Source: Pseudonocardia sp. (lineage in GTDB: Bacteria > Actinomycetota > Actinomycetes > Mycobacteriales > Pseudonocardiaceae). Taken from it: a stretch of 34,470 bases of DNA. Shown one piece after another: positions 21,868 through 30,120 of this stretch. Where the stretch lies: assembly GCF_025465255.1 (NCBI RefSeq), contig NZ_JAODNI010000117.1, forward strand, positions 1-34,470. The letters are read 5' to 3'. Numbering within the stretch: position 1 is the stretch's first letter; every line of letters starts with the position of its first letter. The translations under genes were made by a program, and so were the position numbers. The notes beneath the pieces are model-generated. The model saw only the letters and a program-made list of their open reading frames with translations. It was not told the origin of the DNA and ran no database searches.

Positions 21868-22220
21868 GTCCGGCTCCTGCTCGATCCGCCCCGCCGCGGT
21901 CTCCACCGCGAAGCCCTCGCGGATCCGGTACTCGATCCCGCCGGGCATCTCCTTCACCCGGAAGCCCGCGCGGGCGAGCGCGAGCGCACCCCGCGTGGCG
22001 CCGCCACAGCCCGGGCCCCAGCAGTAGGTGACGAGGGGACCGCCGGGTCGAGCGGCCCGGGCAGCTCCGCGTCGGCACGTGCCGGGCTCCGGGCACGTGG
22101 CCCTGGTCCCACGCCTGCCGGCTCCGGGTGTCGACGAGGACGAACCCCGGCGCCGCCCAGCGCGGCGTGCACGTCGGCGACGTCGGTGAAGAACGTGAGG
22201 CGGGCGAGGAAGAAGGCCAC
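21841..22220 (-). pseudogene. Rhodanese-like protein remnant with three frame breaks
   Basis: Family pieces appear in alternating frames on the minus strand: VAFFLARLTFFTDVADVHAAL (around 22220-22160), then GFVLVDTRSRQAWDQGHVPGA in the next frame, then AELPGPLDPAVP back in the first. The last part, in a third reading phase, has the active-site loop YCWGPGCGG followed by GGIEYRIREGFAVE, to the stop at 21841. The breaks fall near 22145-22160, 22068-22076 and 22033-22040. No ATG or GTG fits before GTG 22220, so the original start is unclear. Rhodaneses move sulfane sulfur through the loop cysteine. With three breaks in ~130 bases this is either a pseudogene or a locally error-rich stretch. Confidence 0.75.
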
Positions 22221-22357
22221 GGCGTCCGCGGGGGAGGCGGGCGGCGTGGCCAGGCCCGTGACTTCGTGATCCGGACGTCAGGCGGGCCCCGGCCCGCCCG
22301 GAGGTAGGGTTCCACGGTAGATCGGACGATCAGCCGTGGACTCCCCGGCGTTTGTCC

Positions 22358-23542
22358 TCATTCGGCGACGGGACGCACGAGTTCTGCGGCTCCCTTCGCC
22401 CGCGTTCGGGCGGTCTCGACATCGTCCGCGACCGCGACCACCACGCCCATCCGCCGCCTCCTGAAGCTCTCGGGCTTGCCGAAGAGCCGCAGGTCCGTGC
22501 CCGGTACGGCGAGGGCGAGCTCGAGACCCTCGAAGCTGATCGCCTTCGCGTCCGTGCCGCCGTAGATCACCGCGGAGGCGCCGGGCGAGCGCAGCGTCAC
22601 GTCGACGGGGAGGCCCAGCACCGCGCGGGCGTGCAGCTCGAACTCGGAGAGCCGCTGCGTGGCCAGGGTGACCAGCCCGGTGTCGTGCGGACGCGGCGAG
22701 ACCTCGGAGAACAGCACATCGTCGCCCTTCACGAACAGCTCGACCCCGAAGATCCCCCGCCCGCCGAGGGCCTGGGTGATCCGGCCCGCGACGTCCCTGG
22801 CGCCGTCGATCGCGGCGTCCGACATGGGCTGAGGCTGCCAGGACTCGACGTAGTCCCCGTCCTCCTGGATGTGCCCGATCGGCGCGCAGAACCACGTCCC
22901 GTCCACGCCCCGCACCGTGAGCTGGGTGATCTCGTAGTCGAAGTCCACGAACCCCTCGACGATCACCCGGGTCGTCGCGACCCGGCCGCCGGCCTTCGCG
23001 TACTCCCAGGCGGGGCCGACGTCGTCGGCCGAGCGCAGGACGCTCTGCCCCTTGCCCGACGACGACATCACGGGCTTGATCACGCACGGGTACCCGATGC
23101 CGCCGTCGACGGCCGCGCGCACCTCGTCGAGGGAGTCGGCGAAGGCGTAGGGCGAGGTCGGCAGGCCGAGTTCCTCGGCCGCCAGCCGCCGGATGCCCTC
23201 GCGGTCCATCGTCAGCCGGGTCGCGCGGGCTGTCGGGATGACGGTGGCGACCCCGTTCTCCTCGATCGCGGCGAGGGCGTCCGTGGCGATCGCCTCGATC
23301 TCGGGGATGACGTAGTGCGGGCGCTCCTGCTCGATCAGCGCGGTGAGCGCGGCCGCATCCGTCATGTCGATCACGTGCGAGCGGTGCGCGACCTGGTGCC
23401 CGGGGGCGTCCGGATAGCGGTCGACGGCGATCACCTCGACGCCGAGGCGCTGCAGGGCGATCACGACCTCTTTGCCGAGCTCCCCGGAACCGAGCAGCAT
23501 GACGCGGGTCGCGGACGGGCTCAGCGGCGTACCGATTCGCAT
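22358..23542 (-). CDS. purT: Formate-dependent phosphoribosylglycinamide formyltransferase (PurT)
   Basis: ATP-grasp enzyme that uses formate and ATP to formylate GAR in purine synthesis, an alternative to folate-dependent PurN. From ATG 23542 the product is 394 aa (E. coli PurT is 392). It shows [11 protein letters not shown] near the start, PEIEAIAT, the ATP-grasp loop [26 protein letters not shown] and the metal/substrate segment [11 protein letters not shown]. An in-frame GTG at 23551 exists, but TAGGGT ends 7 bases before ATG 23542, favouring a leaderless start there. No purine gene adjoins. Confidence 0.94.
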   Translation of the reverse strand: MRIGTPLSPSATRVMLLGSGELGKEVVIALQRLGVEVIAVDRYPDAPGHQVAHRSHVIDMTDAAALTALIEQERPHYVIPEIEAIATDALAAIEENGVATVIPTARATRLTMDREGIRRLAAEELGLPTSPYAFADSLDEVRAAVDGGIGYPCVIKPVMSSSGKGQSVLRSADDVGPAWEYAKAGGRVATTRVIVEGFVDFDYEITQLTVRGVDGTWFCAPIGHIQEDGDYVESWQPQPMSDAAIDGARDVAGRITQALGGRGIFGVELFVKGDDVLFSEVSPRPHDTGLVTLATQRLSEFELHARAVLGLPVDVTLRSPGASAVIYGGTDAKAISFEGLELALAVPGTDLRLFGKPESFRRRRMGVVVAVADDVETARTRAKGAAELVRPVAE

Positions 23543-23553
23543 GCGGTTCACCC

Positions 23554-23559
23554 TAGGCG
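23554..23559 (-). promoter_or_regulatory. Putative -10 element of purT
   Basis: On the minus strand TAGGGT ends 7 bases before ATG 23542, placing transcription start at or near that codon. The same bases resemble a short ribosome binding site, so either reading supports ATG 23542. Confidence 0.35.
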
Positions 23560-23570
23560 CCGGGCGTCGT

Positions 23571-23593
23571 GGAGCCGCGGCGCGCCCGGCTCC
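23571..23593 (-). terminator. Hairpin after the PhnB-like gene
   Basis: GGAGCCG (23571-23577) pairs with CGGCTCC (23587-23593) around a 9-base loop, 14 bases beyond the end of the PhnB-like gene and upstream of purT, both read on the minus strand. Confidence 0.45.
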
Positions 23594-23606
23594 CCGCGGT
23601 GCGGGG

Positions 23607-24083
23607 TCAGCCGCCCTCGTACGCCTTCCGCTGGGCCTCGACGTCCGGCTTTCCGAAGCCGGCGAGCATCACCTGGACGACGCGCCGGGCCTTCTCCTGG
23701 TCCGGGTCGGTCATCCACGCCTCGGCCTCGAGCGACACGATCTGCCAGGAGACGCCGAACCTGTCCTTCAGCCACCCGCACGGGCCGGGATCGCCGCCGT
23801 CGATCAGCGCGTCCCAGTAGGTGTCGATCTCCTCCGTCGTCTCGCAGGGGACGACGAACGAGACGGCTTCGCTGTGCGGGAACTGCGGCCCACCGTTGAG
23901 CGCCCCGTACTCCCGGCCCAGCAGTTCGAAGCGGACGAGCATGACCTCGCCCTCCACACCGGGCGTGTTCGGGCCGTACCGCTGGACGTCGAGGATCCTC
24001 GAGTCGGGGAAGACGGAGGTGTAGAGCTCGGCGGCCTGCTCGGCCTGGCCGTCGAACCAGAGACAGGGGCTGATCTGCTTCAC
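23607..24083 (-). CDS. PhnB-like glyoxalase-fold protein (3-dmu-9_3-mt family)
   Basis: A 158-aa protein of the VOC/glyoxalase superfamily, in the group annotated as 3-demethylubiquinone-9 3-methyltransferase domain or PhnB; members are small dimers and most are uncharacterised, so the old name does not imply ubiquinone methylation. Signatures are [25 protein letters not shown] at the start (positions about 4-28), [15 protein letters not shown], and [14 protein letters not shown]. The GTG at 24083 is chosen because GAGGAG lies 8 bases upstream. It is divergent from the Lrp-type regulator across 100 bases, so that regulator may control it. Confidence 0.85.
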   Translation of the reverse strand: MKQISPCLWFDGQAEQAAELYTSVFPDSRILDVQRYGPNTPGVEGEVMLVRFELLGREYGALNGGPQFPHSEAVSFVVPCETTEEIDTYWDALIDGGDPGPCGWLKDRFGVSWQIVSLEAEAWMTDPDQEKARRVVQVMLAGFGKPDVEAQRKAYEGG

Positions 24084-24171
24084 GGTGGCTCCTCGGGTCG
24101 TCGCTGTACCGGTGAGACCGCACGGCGGCCTGTGACTCATCGATCGCGATCCAGTACCCGTGGATCCCCGG

Positions 24172-24177
24172 TAGCGT
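24172..24177 (+). promoter_or_regulatory. Putative -10 element of the Lrp-type gene, leaderless arrangement
   Basis: TAGCGT fits TAnnnT and ends 6 bases before ATG 24184. No ribosome binding site is present, which agrees with a leaderless transcript. Confidence 0.4.
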
Positions 24178-24183
24178 GCCGAT

Positions 24184-24675
24184 ATGGCCGTGGAAACCCT
24201 GGACGATACGGATTGGCGCCTGCTGGAAGTCCTGCAGCGGGACGGCCGGGCGAGCTACGCGGACCTCGGCCGGGCGGTCGGGCTCTCGCCGAGCGCGGTG
24301 ACCGAACGGGTGCGCCGGCTGGAGGACACCGGGGTGATCACCGGCTACTCCTGCGAGATCGACGCGGAGAAGCTCGGGCTCGCGATCATGGCGATGGTCC
24401 GGCTGCGGTACCCGAGCGGCAACTACGGCCCGTTCCGGGACCTCCTCGGGACGACGCCGGAGATCACCGAGGCCCACCACGTGACGGGCGAGGACTGCTT
24501 CGTGCTGACGGTCCGGGCGCGGTCGATGCGGCACCTGGAGGAGGTCACCGGCCGGATCTCGGGGCTGGGCGGGGTGACGACGAGCGTCGTCTACTCGAGC
24601 CCACTGCCGCGCCGGTCGGTGGTCGCGAGCGCGGTCAGGGCGAGCGCGGCCGCGGCGGCCCGCAAGCGGCGTTAG
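24184..24675 (+). CDS. Lrp/AsnC-family transcriptional regulator
   Basis: A 163-aa feast/famine regulator. The N-terminal helix-turn-helix (about 6-50) reads LDDTDWRLLEVLQRDGRASY, then LGRAVGLSPSAVTERVRRLE. The C-terminal RAM ligand domain (about 63-135) has YSCEIDAEKLGLAI, HHVTGEDCFVLTV and SVVYSS. A basic Ala/Arg-rich tail ends the protein. The effector, probably an amino acid, is unknown. It faces the PhnB-like gene across a short shared promoter region and ends convergently with the NYN gene, the two stop codons overlapping (TTAG at 24672-24675). Confidence 0.92.
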   Translation: MAVETLDDTDWRLLEVLQRDGRASYADLGRAVGLSPSAVTERVRRLEDTGVITGYSCEIDAEKLGLAIMAMVRLRYPSGNYGPFRDLLGTTPEITEAHHVTGEDCFVLTVRARSMRHLEEVTGRISGLGGVTTSVVYSSPLPRRSVVASAVRASAAAAARKRR

Positions 24676-25073
24676 ACGAGTTTCAGCAGCCGCCCGGGAC
24701 GGATGGTCTGTGCCCCGACGGCGTGCAGCCGGCGGGTCAGCTCCCGGTCCGCCGTGACGACGAGGACGTCCTCGCCCCGGGAGACCAGGTCGTGGGCCAG
24801 TTCGACGATCGCGGAGTCCGCGTCGGCGGGCGCGAGCAGGATCTCGAACCCGTCAGGCGGGTCGGCGGGCGGTGTCGCCCGCCGCGCCCTGCCCTCCAGG
24901 ACGAGCACGACCCGGTGCGCGCCGGGGTGCTCGGCGAACAGCTCGTCGAGCGCGCCCCGGCGCAGCGCCCCGGCCAGCTGCTCCGCCAGCCGCGAGGCGG
25001 CGCCGGCGCGGTCCCGCCACCAGCCGTCCGGGCGCGACCCCATGACGTTCGCGCCGTCGACGATCAGGTGCAT
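24672..25073 (-). CDS. NYN/PIN-like domain protein, putative ribonuclease fold
   Basis: A 133-aa protein starting LIVDGANVMGSRPDGWWRD, typical of small actinobacterial NYN-domain proteins related to YacP. Further acidic positions of the nuclease fold are seen in PADADSAIVELA and VVTADRELTRRL. The PIN/NYN family usually cleaves RNA with a metal bound by such aspartates; the target is not known. The ATG at 25073 lies 17 bases after the pgl stop, so it is probably the last gene of the tkt-pgl operon. Its TAA overlaps the TAG of the convergent regulator gene. Confidence 0.82.
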   Translation of the reverse strand: MHLIVDGANVMGSRPDGWWRDRAGAASRLAEQLAGALRRGALDELFAEHPGAHRVVLVLEGRARRATPPADPPDGFEILLAPADADSAIVELAHDLVSRGEDVLVVTADRELTRRLHAVGAQTIRPGRLLKLV

Positions 25074-25090
25074 GGGGGCGCCCGCGCCGG

Positions 25091-25888
25091 TCAGCCGATG
25101 GAGGGGACGAGATCGCGGGGGAGCTTGGACGCGGCGGACCTGTCCAAGAGCCAGCGGGTACGGCGGCGGCCCCGGGCGCCGGCCACCGGGATCGCGACCT
25201 CCCCGGCCCCGCCGAGGGCCATGGCCACCGCCGCGGCCTTCTCCTCGCCGGCCGTGACGATCCAGACCTCCGCGGAGTTCCGCAGCGCCGGCAGCGTCAG
25301 CGAGACCCGGGTGGGCGGCGGCTTCGGGCAGTTGTGGACGGCGACGACCGTCCGCTCGGTCTCGTACACCGCGGGCGACTCGGGGAAGATCGACAGCGTG
25401 TGTCCCTCGCCGCCCATCCCGACCAGCGCGATGTCGAACATCGGGACGGGGGCGTGGTCCTCGGGCCGGGCCTTGCGCTTGAGCAGGTCCGCGTACTCCG
25501 CGGCCGCCTCGTCCGCGCCGGACGGTCCCGTGCCGACGTCCGCCCCCATCGGGTACACCAGCGACGGGTCGACGCGGACGTGGTCCAGCAGCGCCTCGCG
25601 GGCCTGGGTCTCGTTGCGCTCCGGGTCCCCGGGCGGGAGGAACCGCTCGTCGCCCCAGTAGAACTCGATACGCGCCCAGTCCACGGCGTCCCGCGCGGGG
25701 GAGCGGCGCAGCTGCTCGAGCATGGCGATGCCGACCCCGCCGCCGGTCAGCACCAGCTTCGGCACGTTCCCGGAGGACTGCAGGTCCACCAGGCGCGTGA
25801 CGAGGCGGGCGGCCGCCGCGGCCGCGAGCACGTCCTTGTCCGCGTGGATCGCGATGTCCGGCTGCGTCATCTGATCTCCTGCTGTCAT
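25091..25888 (-). CDS. pgl: 6-phosphogluconolactonase
   Basis: Hydrolyses 6-phosphogluconolactone in the oxidative pentose phosphate pathway (DevB/Pgl family). Two starts are possible: ATG 25888 with GGAGG 8-12 bases upstream (265 aa), or ATG 25870 with its own GGAG (259 aa); I favour the first. Signatures include LVLTGGGVGIAMLEQL, FYWGDERFLPPGDPERN and ALVGMGGEGHTLSIFP. The last carries Glu where many family members have Asp (G-x-D-G-H), a variation to note but probably functional. It follows opcA by 17 bases. Confidence 0.94.
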   Translation of the reverse strand: MTAGDQMTQPDIAIHADKDVLAAAAAARLVTRLVDLQSSGNVPKLVLTGGGVGIAMLEQLRRSPARDAVDWARIEFYWGDERFLPPGDPERNETQAREALLDHVRVDPSLVYPMGADVGTGPSGADEAAAEYADLLKRKARPEDHAPVPMFDIALVGMGGEGHTLSIFPESPAVYETERTVVAVHNCPKPPPTRVSLTLPALRNSAEVWIVTAGEEKAAAVAMALGGAGEVAIPVAGARGRRRTRWLLDRSAASKLPRDLVPSIG

Positions 25889-25905
25889 CGTGTCGTCCTC
25901 CGGCT

Positions 25906-26850
25906 TCAGACCTTGACCGGCGTCCGGCCCCGCGAGATCTCGCCGACGCCGGTGAGCGCGGCCCCGTAGATCTCGTCCGGGTCGAGCCGGCGCAGCTCCT
26001 CGGACAGGCAGTCCGGCACCGAGCGGCGGGCCAGCGCGATCATCCGGTCCGGCTGTCCGGGCTGCGAGAGGGTCGCGATCTTGCCGTCCGGGCGGGTCAG
26101 CTCCACCGGCCCGGAGGAGCGGGTGAGCCGGACCAGGGACATGCCGTGCGTGCTGGTGGACGGCGAGCGCTTGATCTTCACGTTGAGCCGGGTGGCGAGC
26201 CAGCCGGCCAGCAGGTCCGTCGAGGGCGAGACGACCTCGCCGGCGACGAGCGCCGCGGTGACGTCCTCGTGCGGGGGGAAGTCCAGGGCCGCGGCCAGCA
26301 GCGCGCGCCACTGGGTGAGCCGGGTCCACGTGAGGTCCGTGTCCCCGGCGACGTGGTGGGCGCGGCGCTGCTCGAACGCCTTGAGCGGGTTCTTCGACGA
26401 CAGGGCGTCGGTGATCCGGCGCTGGGCGAGCTTGCCGATGGCGTCCTCGGACGGGACCGCGGGTGCCTCGTTCGGCCACCACGCGACGACGGGGGCGTCC
26501 GGCAGCAGCAGCGGCATGACCATCCCGGCCCCGGGCTCCGGGTCCGCGAGGGCGCCGTACCCGCGCAGGACGATGACCTCGCTGGCCCCGGCGTCACCGC
26601 CGACGCGGATCTGCGCGTCCATCCGCGGCGCCGCCTTGCGGGCGCCGCGGGCCAGCACGATCACCCGGCACGGGTGCTCGCGGCTCGCGGAGTTCGCGGC
26701 CTCGATCGCACCCTCGATGGAGAGGCCGTCGTCGGTGACGACGACGAGGGTCAGCACCCGGCCCAGGGCCAGCACGCCGTTGCTCTCGCGCAGCTCGACC
26801 AGCTTCTTGTTCACCGTCGAGGAGTTGCTCGACGGCAGGTCGACGATCAT
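25906..26850 (-). CDS. opcA: Glucose-6-phosphate dehydrogenase assembly protein OpcA
   Basis: Actinobacterial/cyanobacterial partner that assembles or redox-activates glucose-6-phosphate dehydrogenase. The 314-aa protein shows the family start MIVDLPSSNSSTVNKKLVEL, VLTLVVVT, REHPCRVIVLARG, LLPDAPVVAWWPNEAP and DLTWTRLTQWRALLAAALD. The ATG overlaps the stop of the preceding 27-codon frame as ATGA. It sits directly after zwf as expected. Confidence 0.95.
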   Translation of the reverse strand: MIVDLPSSNSSTVNKKLVELRESNGVLALGRVLTLVVVTDDGLSIEGAIEAANSASREHPCRVIVLARGARKAAPRMDAQIRVGGDAGASEVIVLRGYGALADPEPGAGMVMPLLLPDAPVVAWWPNEAPAVPSEDAIGKLAQRRITDALSSKNPLKAFEQRRAHHVAGDTDLTWTRLTQWRALLAAALDFPPHEDVTAALVAGEVVSPSTDLLAGWLATRLNVKIKRSPSTSTHGMSLVRLTRSSGPVELTRPDGKIATLSQPGQPDRMIALARRSVPDCLSEELRRLDPDEIYGAALTGVGEISRGRTPVKV

Positions 26851-26930
26851 CGAACGCTCCGGTCGGTCTGCAGGGACGGGATCTTCGGGGCCGGGGACTT
26901 CGGGGCCGGGGACTTCGGGGGCGGGGTCAT
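26847..26930 (-). CDS. 27-residue Pro/Lys-rich bridging frame between zwf and opcA
   Basis: The frame begins at ATG 26930 inside the zwf stop (TGATG) and ends at the TGA of the opcA start (ATGA). It joins the two genes with no untranslated gap. Its product MTPPPKSPAPKSPAPKIPS... contains a repeated PKSPA unit encoded by a 15-base tandem repeat. It has no ribosome binding site of its own, so re-initiation from zwf would drive it. It may be a coupling device rather than a functional peptide. I recognise no homologue. Confidence 0.45.
   Translation of the reverse strand: MTPPPKSPAPKSPAPKIPSLQTDRSVR
26883..26926. repeat. 15-base tandem repeat between zwf and opcA
   Basis: The unit CTTCGGGGCCGGGGA occurs twice in full (26883-26897, 26898-26912) and a third time with one change (26913-26926). 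It keeps the 27-codon frame open because the unit is a multiple of three. Confidence 0.9.
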
Positions 26931-28489
26931 CAGGGCCGGCGCCACGTGCGGCCGGTCCGGGCGAGCATCTTCTCGGCGGACTCCGGGCCCCAGCTGCCGG
27001 CGGGGTAGGGCGCGGGGCCCTCCTCCGCGGCCTGCCAGTGCTCGATCACCGGGTCCAGGATCTCCCACGAGCGCTCGACCTCCTCGTTCACCGGGAACAG
27101 GGACGGCTCGCCGAGCAGGACGTCGAGGATGAGCCGTTCGTAGGCCTCGGGGGAGGCCTCGGTGAACGCGGTGCCGTAGCCGAAGTCCATCGTGACGTCC
27201 CGGACCTCCATCTGGCTGCCCGGCACCTTGGACCCGAAGCGCATCGTGACGCCCTCGTCGGGCTGCACGCGCACGACGAAGGCGTTCTGTCCCAGCTCCT
27301 CGGTCATGGTCTGGTCGAACGGCAGGTGCGGGGCCCGCTTGAAGATCACCGCGATCTCGGTGACGCGGCGCCCCAGCCGCTTGCCGGTGCGCAGGTAGAA
27401 CGGCACCCCGGCCCAGCGGCGCGTCTCGACCTCGCAGGTGATCGCGGCGAAGGTCTCGGTCCTGGAGTTCGGGTCGAAGCCCTCCTCCTCCTTGAGCCCG
27501 CGGACGAGCTGGCCGCCCTGCCAGCCGCCGGTGTACTGGCCGCGGGCGGTGGTCTCGTCGATCGGGCCGACGAGCTTGGTGGCGTTGAGGACCTTGATCT
27601 TCTCGCTGCGCAGCTCGTCGGAGGAGAACGAGGTGGGCTCCTCCATCGCGGTGAACGCGAGGAGCTGCAGCAGGTGGTTCTGGATGACGTCGCGGGCCGC
27701 GCCGATGCCGTCGTAGTAGCCGGCGCGCCCGCCGAGACCGATGTCCTCGGCCATCGTGATCTGCACGTGGTCCACGTAGTGGGAGTTCCAGATCGGCTCG
27801 AAGAGCTGGTTGGCGAAGCGCATCGCCAGCACGTTCTGGACGGTCTCCTTGCCGAGGTAGTGGTCGATCCGGAAGACCGAGTCCTCGGGGAAGACGTCGT
27901 CGACGATCGCGTTGAGCTCCCGGGCCGACTGGAGGTCGTGGCCGAAGGGCTTCTCGATCACCACCCGGCGCCACTGCTCGCCGTCCTGCGCGGACAGGCC
28001 TGAGCGGGCCAGCTGCTTGCAGACGACGGGGAACGCCGACGGCGGGATCGACAGGTAGAACGCGTGGTTCCCGCCGGTGCCGCGGACCCGGTCCAGGTCA
28101 CGCACGGTCGACTCGAGCCGGTCGAACGCGTCGTCGTCGTCGAAGCTGCCCTCGACGAACCGGAAGCCCTCGGCGAGACGGTCCCAGACCTCCTGCCGGA
28201 AGGGCGTGCGGGCGTGCTGGCGGACGGCCTCGTAGACGATCTGGCCGAAGTCGTCGGTCGACCAGTCCCGCCGGGCGAACCCGGTGAGCGCGAAGCCCGG
28301 CGGCAGCAGCCCGCGGTTGGCGAGGTCGTAGATCGCGGGCATCAGCTTCTTCCGCGACAGGTCTCCGGTGACGCCGAATATCACCAGACCGCACGGGCCC
28401 GCGATCCGCGGGAGACGCTTGTCCCGGGGGTCCCGCAGCGGGTTGACGTATCCCGCGCTCCCCGAGGAGATCTTGGTGCCGGAGGTCAT
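26930..28489 (-). CDS. zwf: Glucose-6-phosphate dehydrogenase
   Basis: First enzyme of the oxidative pentose phosphate pathway, a main NADPH source. The 519-aa protein shows the NADP fold GVTGDLSRKK at 39-48, EKPFG at 179-183 and the active-site motif RIDHYLGKE at 207-215. Further signatures are DHVQITMAEDIG, PFYLRTGKRL and the C-terminal AYERLILDVLLGE. The start ATG 28489 lies 7 bases after the stop of the Pgi-like gene, and the product matches family N-termini. OpcA follows as partner. Confidence 0.97.
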   Translation of the reverse strand: MTSGTKISSGSAGYVNPLRDPRDKRLPRIAGPCGLVIFGVTGDLSRKKLMPAIYDLANRGLLPPGFALTGFARRDWSTDDFGQIVYEAVRQHARTPFRQEVWDRLAEGFRFVEGSFDDDDAFDRLESTVRDLDRVRGTGGNHAFYLSIPPSAFPVVCKQLARSGLSAQDGEQWRRVVIEKPFGHDLQSARELNAIVDDVFPEDSVFRIDHYLGKETVQNVLAMRFANQLFEPIWNSHYVDHVQITMAEDIGLGGRAGYYDGIGAARDVIQNHLLQLLAFTAMEEPTSFSSDELRSEKIKVLNATKLVGPIDETTARGQYTGGWQGGQLVRGLKEEEGFDPNSRTETFAAITCEVETRRWAGVPFYLRTGKRLGRRVTEIAVIFKRAPHLPFDQTMTEELGQNAFVVRVQPDEGVTMRFGSKVPGSQMEVRDVTMDFGYGTAFTEASPEAYERLILDVLLGEPSLFPVNEEVERSWEILDPVIEHWQAAEEGPAPYPAGSWGPESAEKMLARTGRTWRRP

Positions 28490-28496
28490 CGTGGGG

Positions 28497-30101
28497 TCAT
28501 CCGTCCTCTCGGCCCGCCCGGCCGTCCGGCCGGGCGCGCAGTTCCTGTACGGCGCGGGCCAGCGTGACCAGCCCGGCCACCCTGTCCACGAGGTGCAGCC
28601 GCAGCACGGGGACACCCCGCGCCGCGACGTCGGCCGCGACGGTGCCGGCCTCGGTGAGCTGAAGCCTAGTCAGGTCGGGTCCGGGGTCCGGCACGAGATC
28701 ATCCGGCGCGTCGGCGGTCAGCTGGCACAGGACCCGGTCCGCCCGCTCGCCGCCGGTCCCGTCCCGGGGCGCCCAGCCGAAGACGGCCGGCGTCCCGGCG
28801 CGGCGGGCCAGCTCGCCCCGCAGCACGGCGAGCGACGCGTCCGTGGCCGGGTCCAGCCAGGCGGAGAGCGCGACGTGCCCGCCCGCCGGCGTCGCGTCGA
28901 CGAGCGCCTGCAGGGCCGCGCCGACGGTGTCGGTACCCGCGGGCAGCCACGCCCCGGCGCGGATCTCGACGAGCCCGTCCGTCGCCCGAGGGGGCTCGGC
29001 GGGCAGAGGATTCCTCCCGATCAGGGGTGCCTCGGCGGCGAACGGACGCCCCCCGAGCAGCCGGGCCGCGGCGGCGACGGCGTACTGCCAGAGCAGCACC
29101 TGCCCGCCGACGGGCCCGGTGGTCCGGATGTCGACCTGTTCCGTGGAGGGGCCGAGCGCGATCCGGGCCGCGCCGGGAGGTGCCGCGCCGAGGTCGTCGA
29201 CCGGGTCCAGCTCGTCCGCGAGCAGCGGGAGCCGCCCGGCGGCGGTGAGCAGCTGGGCGAGCCACGCGGCCAGGCCGGGCGGCCCGGAGGCCGCGTCCAG
29301 CACCAGCGGCACGTCCCCGTGGGCGACGAGCGCCCCGGCGAGCTCGAGCGCGGGGTTGTCCGGGGCGTCCGGGAGCAGCAGCGCGCCCGCCACCGCGGCG
29401 TCGGCCAGGACGGCCCCGACGTCCGCTCCCGCGAGGCCCGCGGGCACCAGGCCCGGCGAGCCGAGCACGGAGAAGGGGCCGGGCACGTCCCGCTCGGCGG
29501 TGACGACGACGGAGCCCTCCCGCCGCGCCCGCTCGTCGAGCGGGGAGCCGGCCTCGGTGATCACGACCGTGCGGGCCGCGACGCCGGCGGCGGCGCCCTC
29601 GCCGAGCAGCTCGAGGGCCATGGCGTCGGCCAGGACCCGGTGCACGGCGTCGATCCGCGGGTCCGCGCCGGACCGGTCCGCGACGACGAGCACGCTCGCC
29701 CCGAGGTCCCCGGCCAGCGCGTCCGACACCTGGCCGGGATCCGCCGAGTCCACGACGGTCAGCGGCAGCCCGGGTCCGGTCCCGGCCGAGCCCGCCAGCG
29801 CCTGTGCGCCGAGGGTGAGCCGCGCGTCCCCCACGAGGAGGACACGCGGCGCACCGGAGACCCGGAACCGTTCCCGCAACGCCTCGACCTGCCCGACGAG
29901 CGGGCGGGACGTGCGGGGGAGCGCCGACCAGCCGAGGCCGTCGGCGGCACCGCCCGCGGGACCCCAGGCGCTGGGGTCCGCGTCCGCGATGCGGGACGCC
30001 ACGACGTCGCCGGCGAGCTCGCCAGCGATGCGCCGGGCGTCCGCGGCCAGCTCACCGGCGAGCGTGACGGCCGGCGCGCCCACGGTGGGTCCCGACGTCA
30101 A
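28497..30101 (-). CDS. Degenerate glucose-6-phosphate isomerase-like protein
   Basis: A 534-aa protein in the place where related actinobacteria keep a ~540-aa Pgi. The overall Pgi frame is traceable: SRPLVGQVEALRE (65-77), PLTVVDSADPGQV (113-125), GPFSVLGSPGLVPAGLAG (208-225), DNPALELAGAL (248-258). The phosphosugar-binding loops are altered: residues 91-98 read GDARLTLG (family G-x-GGSS-type), 142-151 read DRSGADPRID (family SKSGST/T), the GGR before F-S is PGP (207-209), and 352-364 lack the usual NPFDQPNV. It starts with TTG 30101, supported by AGGAGG 10 bases upstream. The frame is intact and codon use normal, so it is probably expressed but catalytically inactive or changed. Confidence 0.75.
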   Translation of the reverse strand: MTSGPTVGAPAVTLAGELAADARRIAGELAGDVVASRIADADPSAWGPAGGAADGLGWSALPRTSRPLVGQVEALRERFRVSGAPRVLLVGDARLTLGAQALAGSAGTGPGLPLTVVDSADPGQVSDALAGDLGASVLVVADRSGADPRIDAVHRVLADAMALELLGEGAAAGVAARTVVITEAGSPLDERARREGSVVVTAERDVPGPFSVLGSPGLVPAGLAGADVGAVLADAAVAGALLLPDAPDNPALELAGALVAHGDVPLVLDAASGPPGLAAWLAQLLTAAGRLPLLADELDPVDDLGAAPPGAARIALGPSTEQVDIRTTGPVGGQVLLWQYAVAAAARLLGGRPFAAEAPLIGRNPLPAEPPRATDGLVEIRAGAWLPAGTDTVGAALQALVDATPAGGHVALSAWLDPATDASLAVLRGELARRAGTPAVFGWAPRDGTGGERADRVLCQLTADAPDDLVPDPGPDLTRLQLTEAGTVAADVAARGVPVLRLHLVDRVAGLVTLARAVQELRARPDGRAGREDG

Positions 30102-30120
30102 CGGTCCCTGCCTCCTGCTC

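Noticed and set aside
24084..24183. Defined Lrp operator in the divergent PhnB-like/Lrp region
   Set aside because: ATCGATCGCGAT is partly symmetric but does not fit an Lrp consensus well enough to call.
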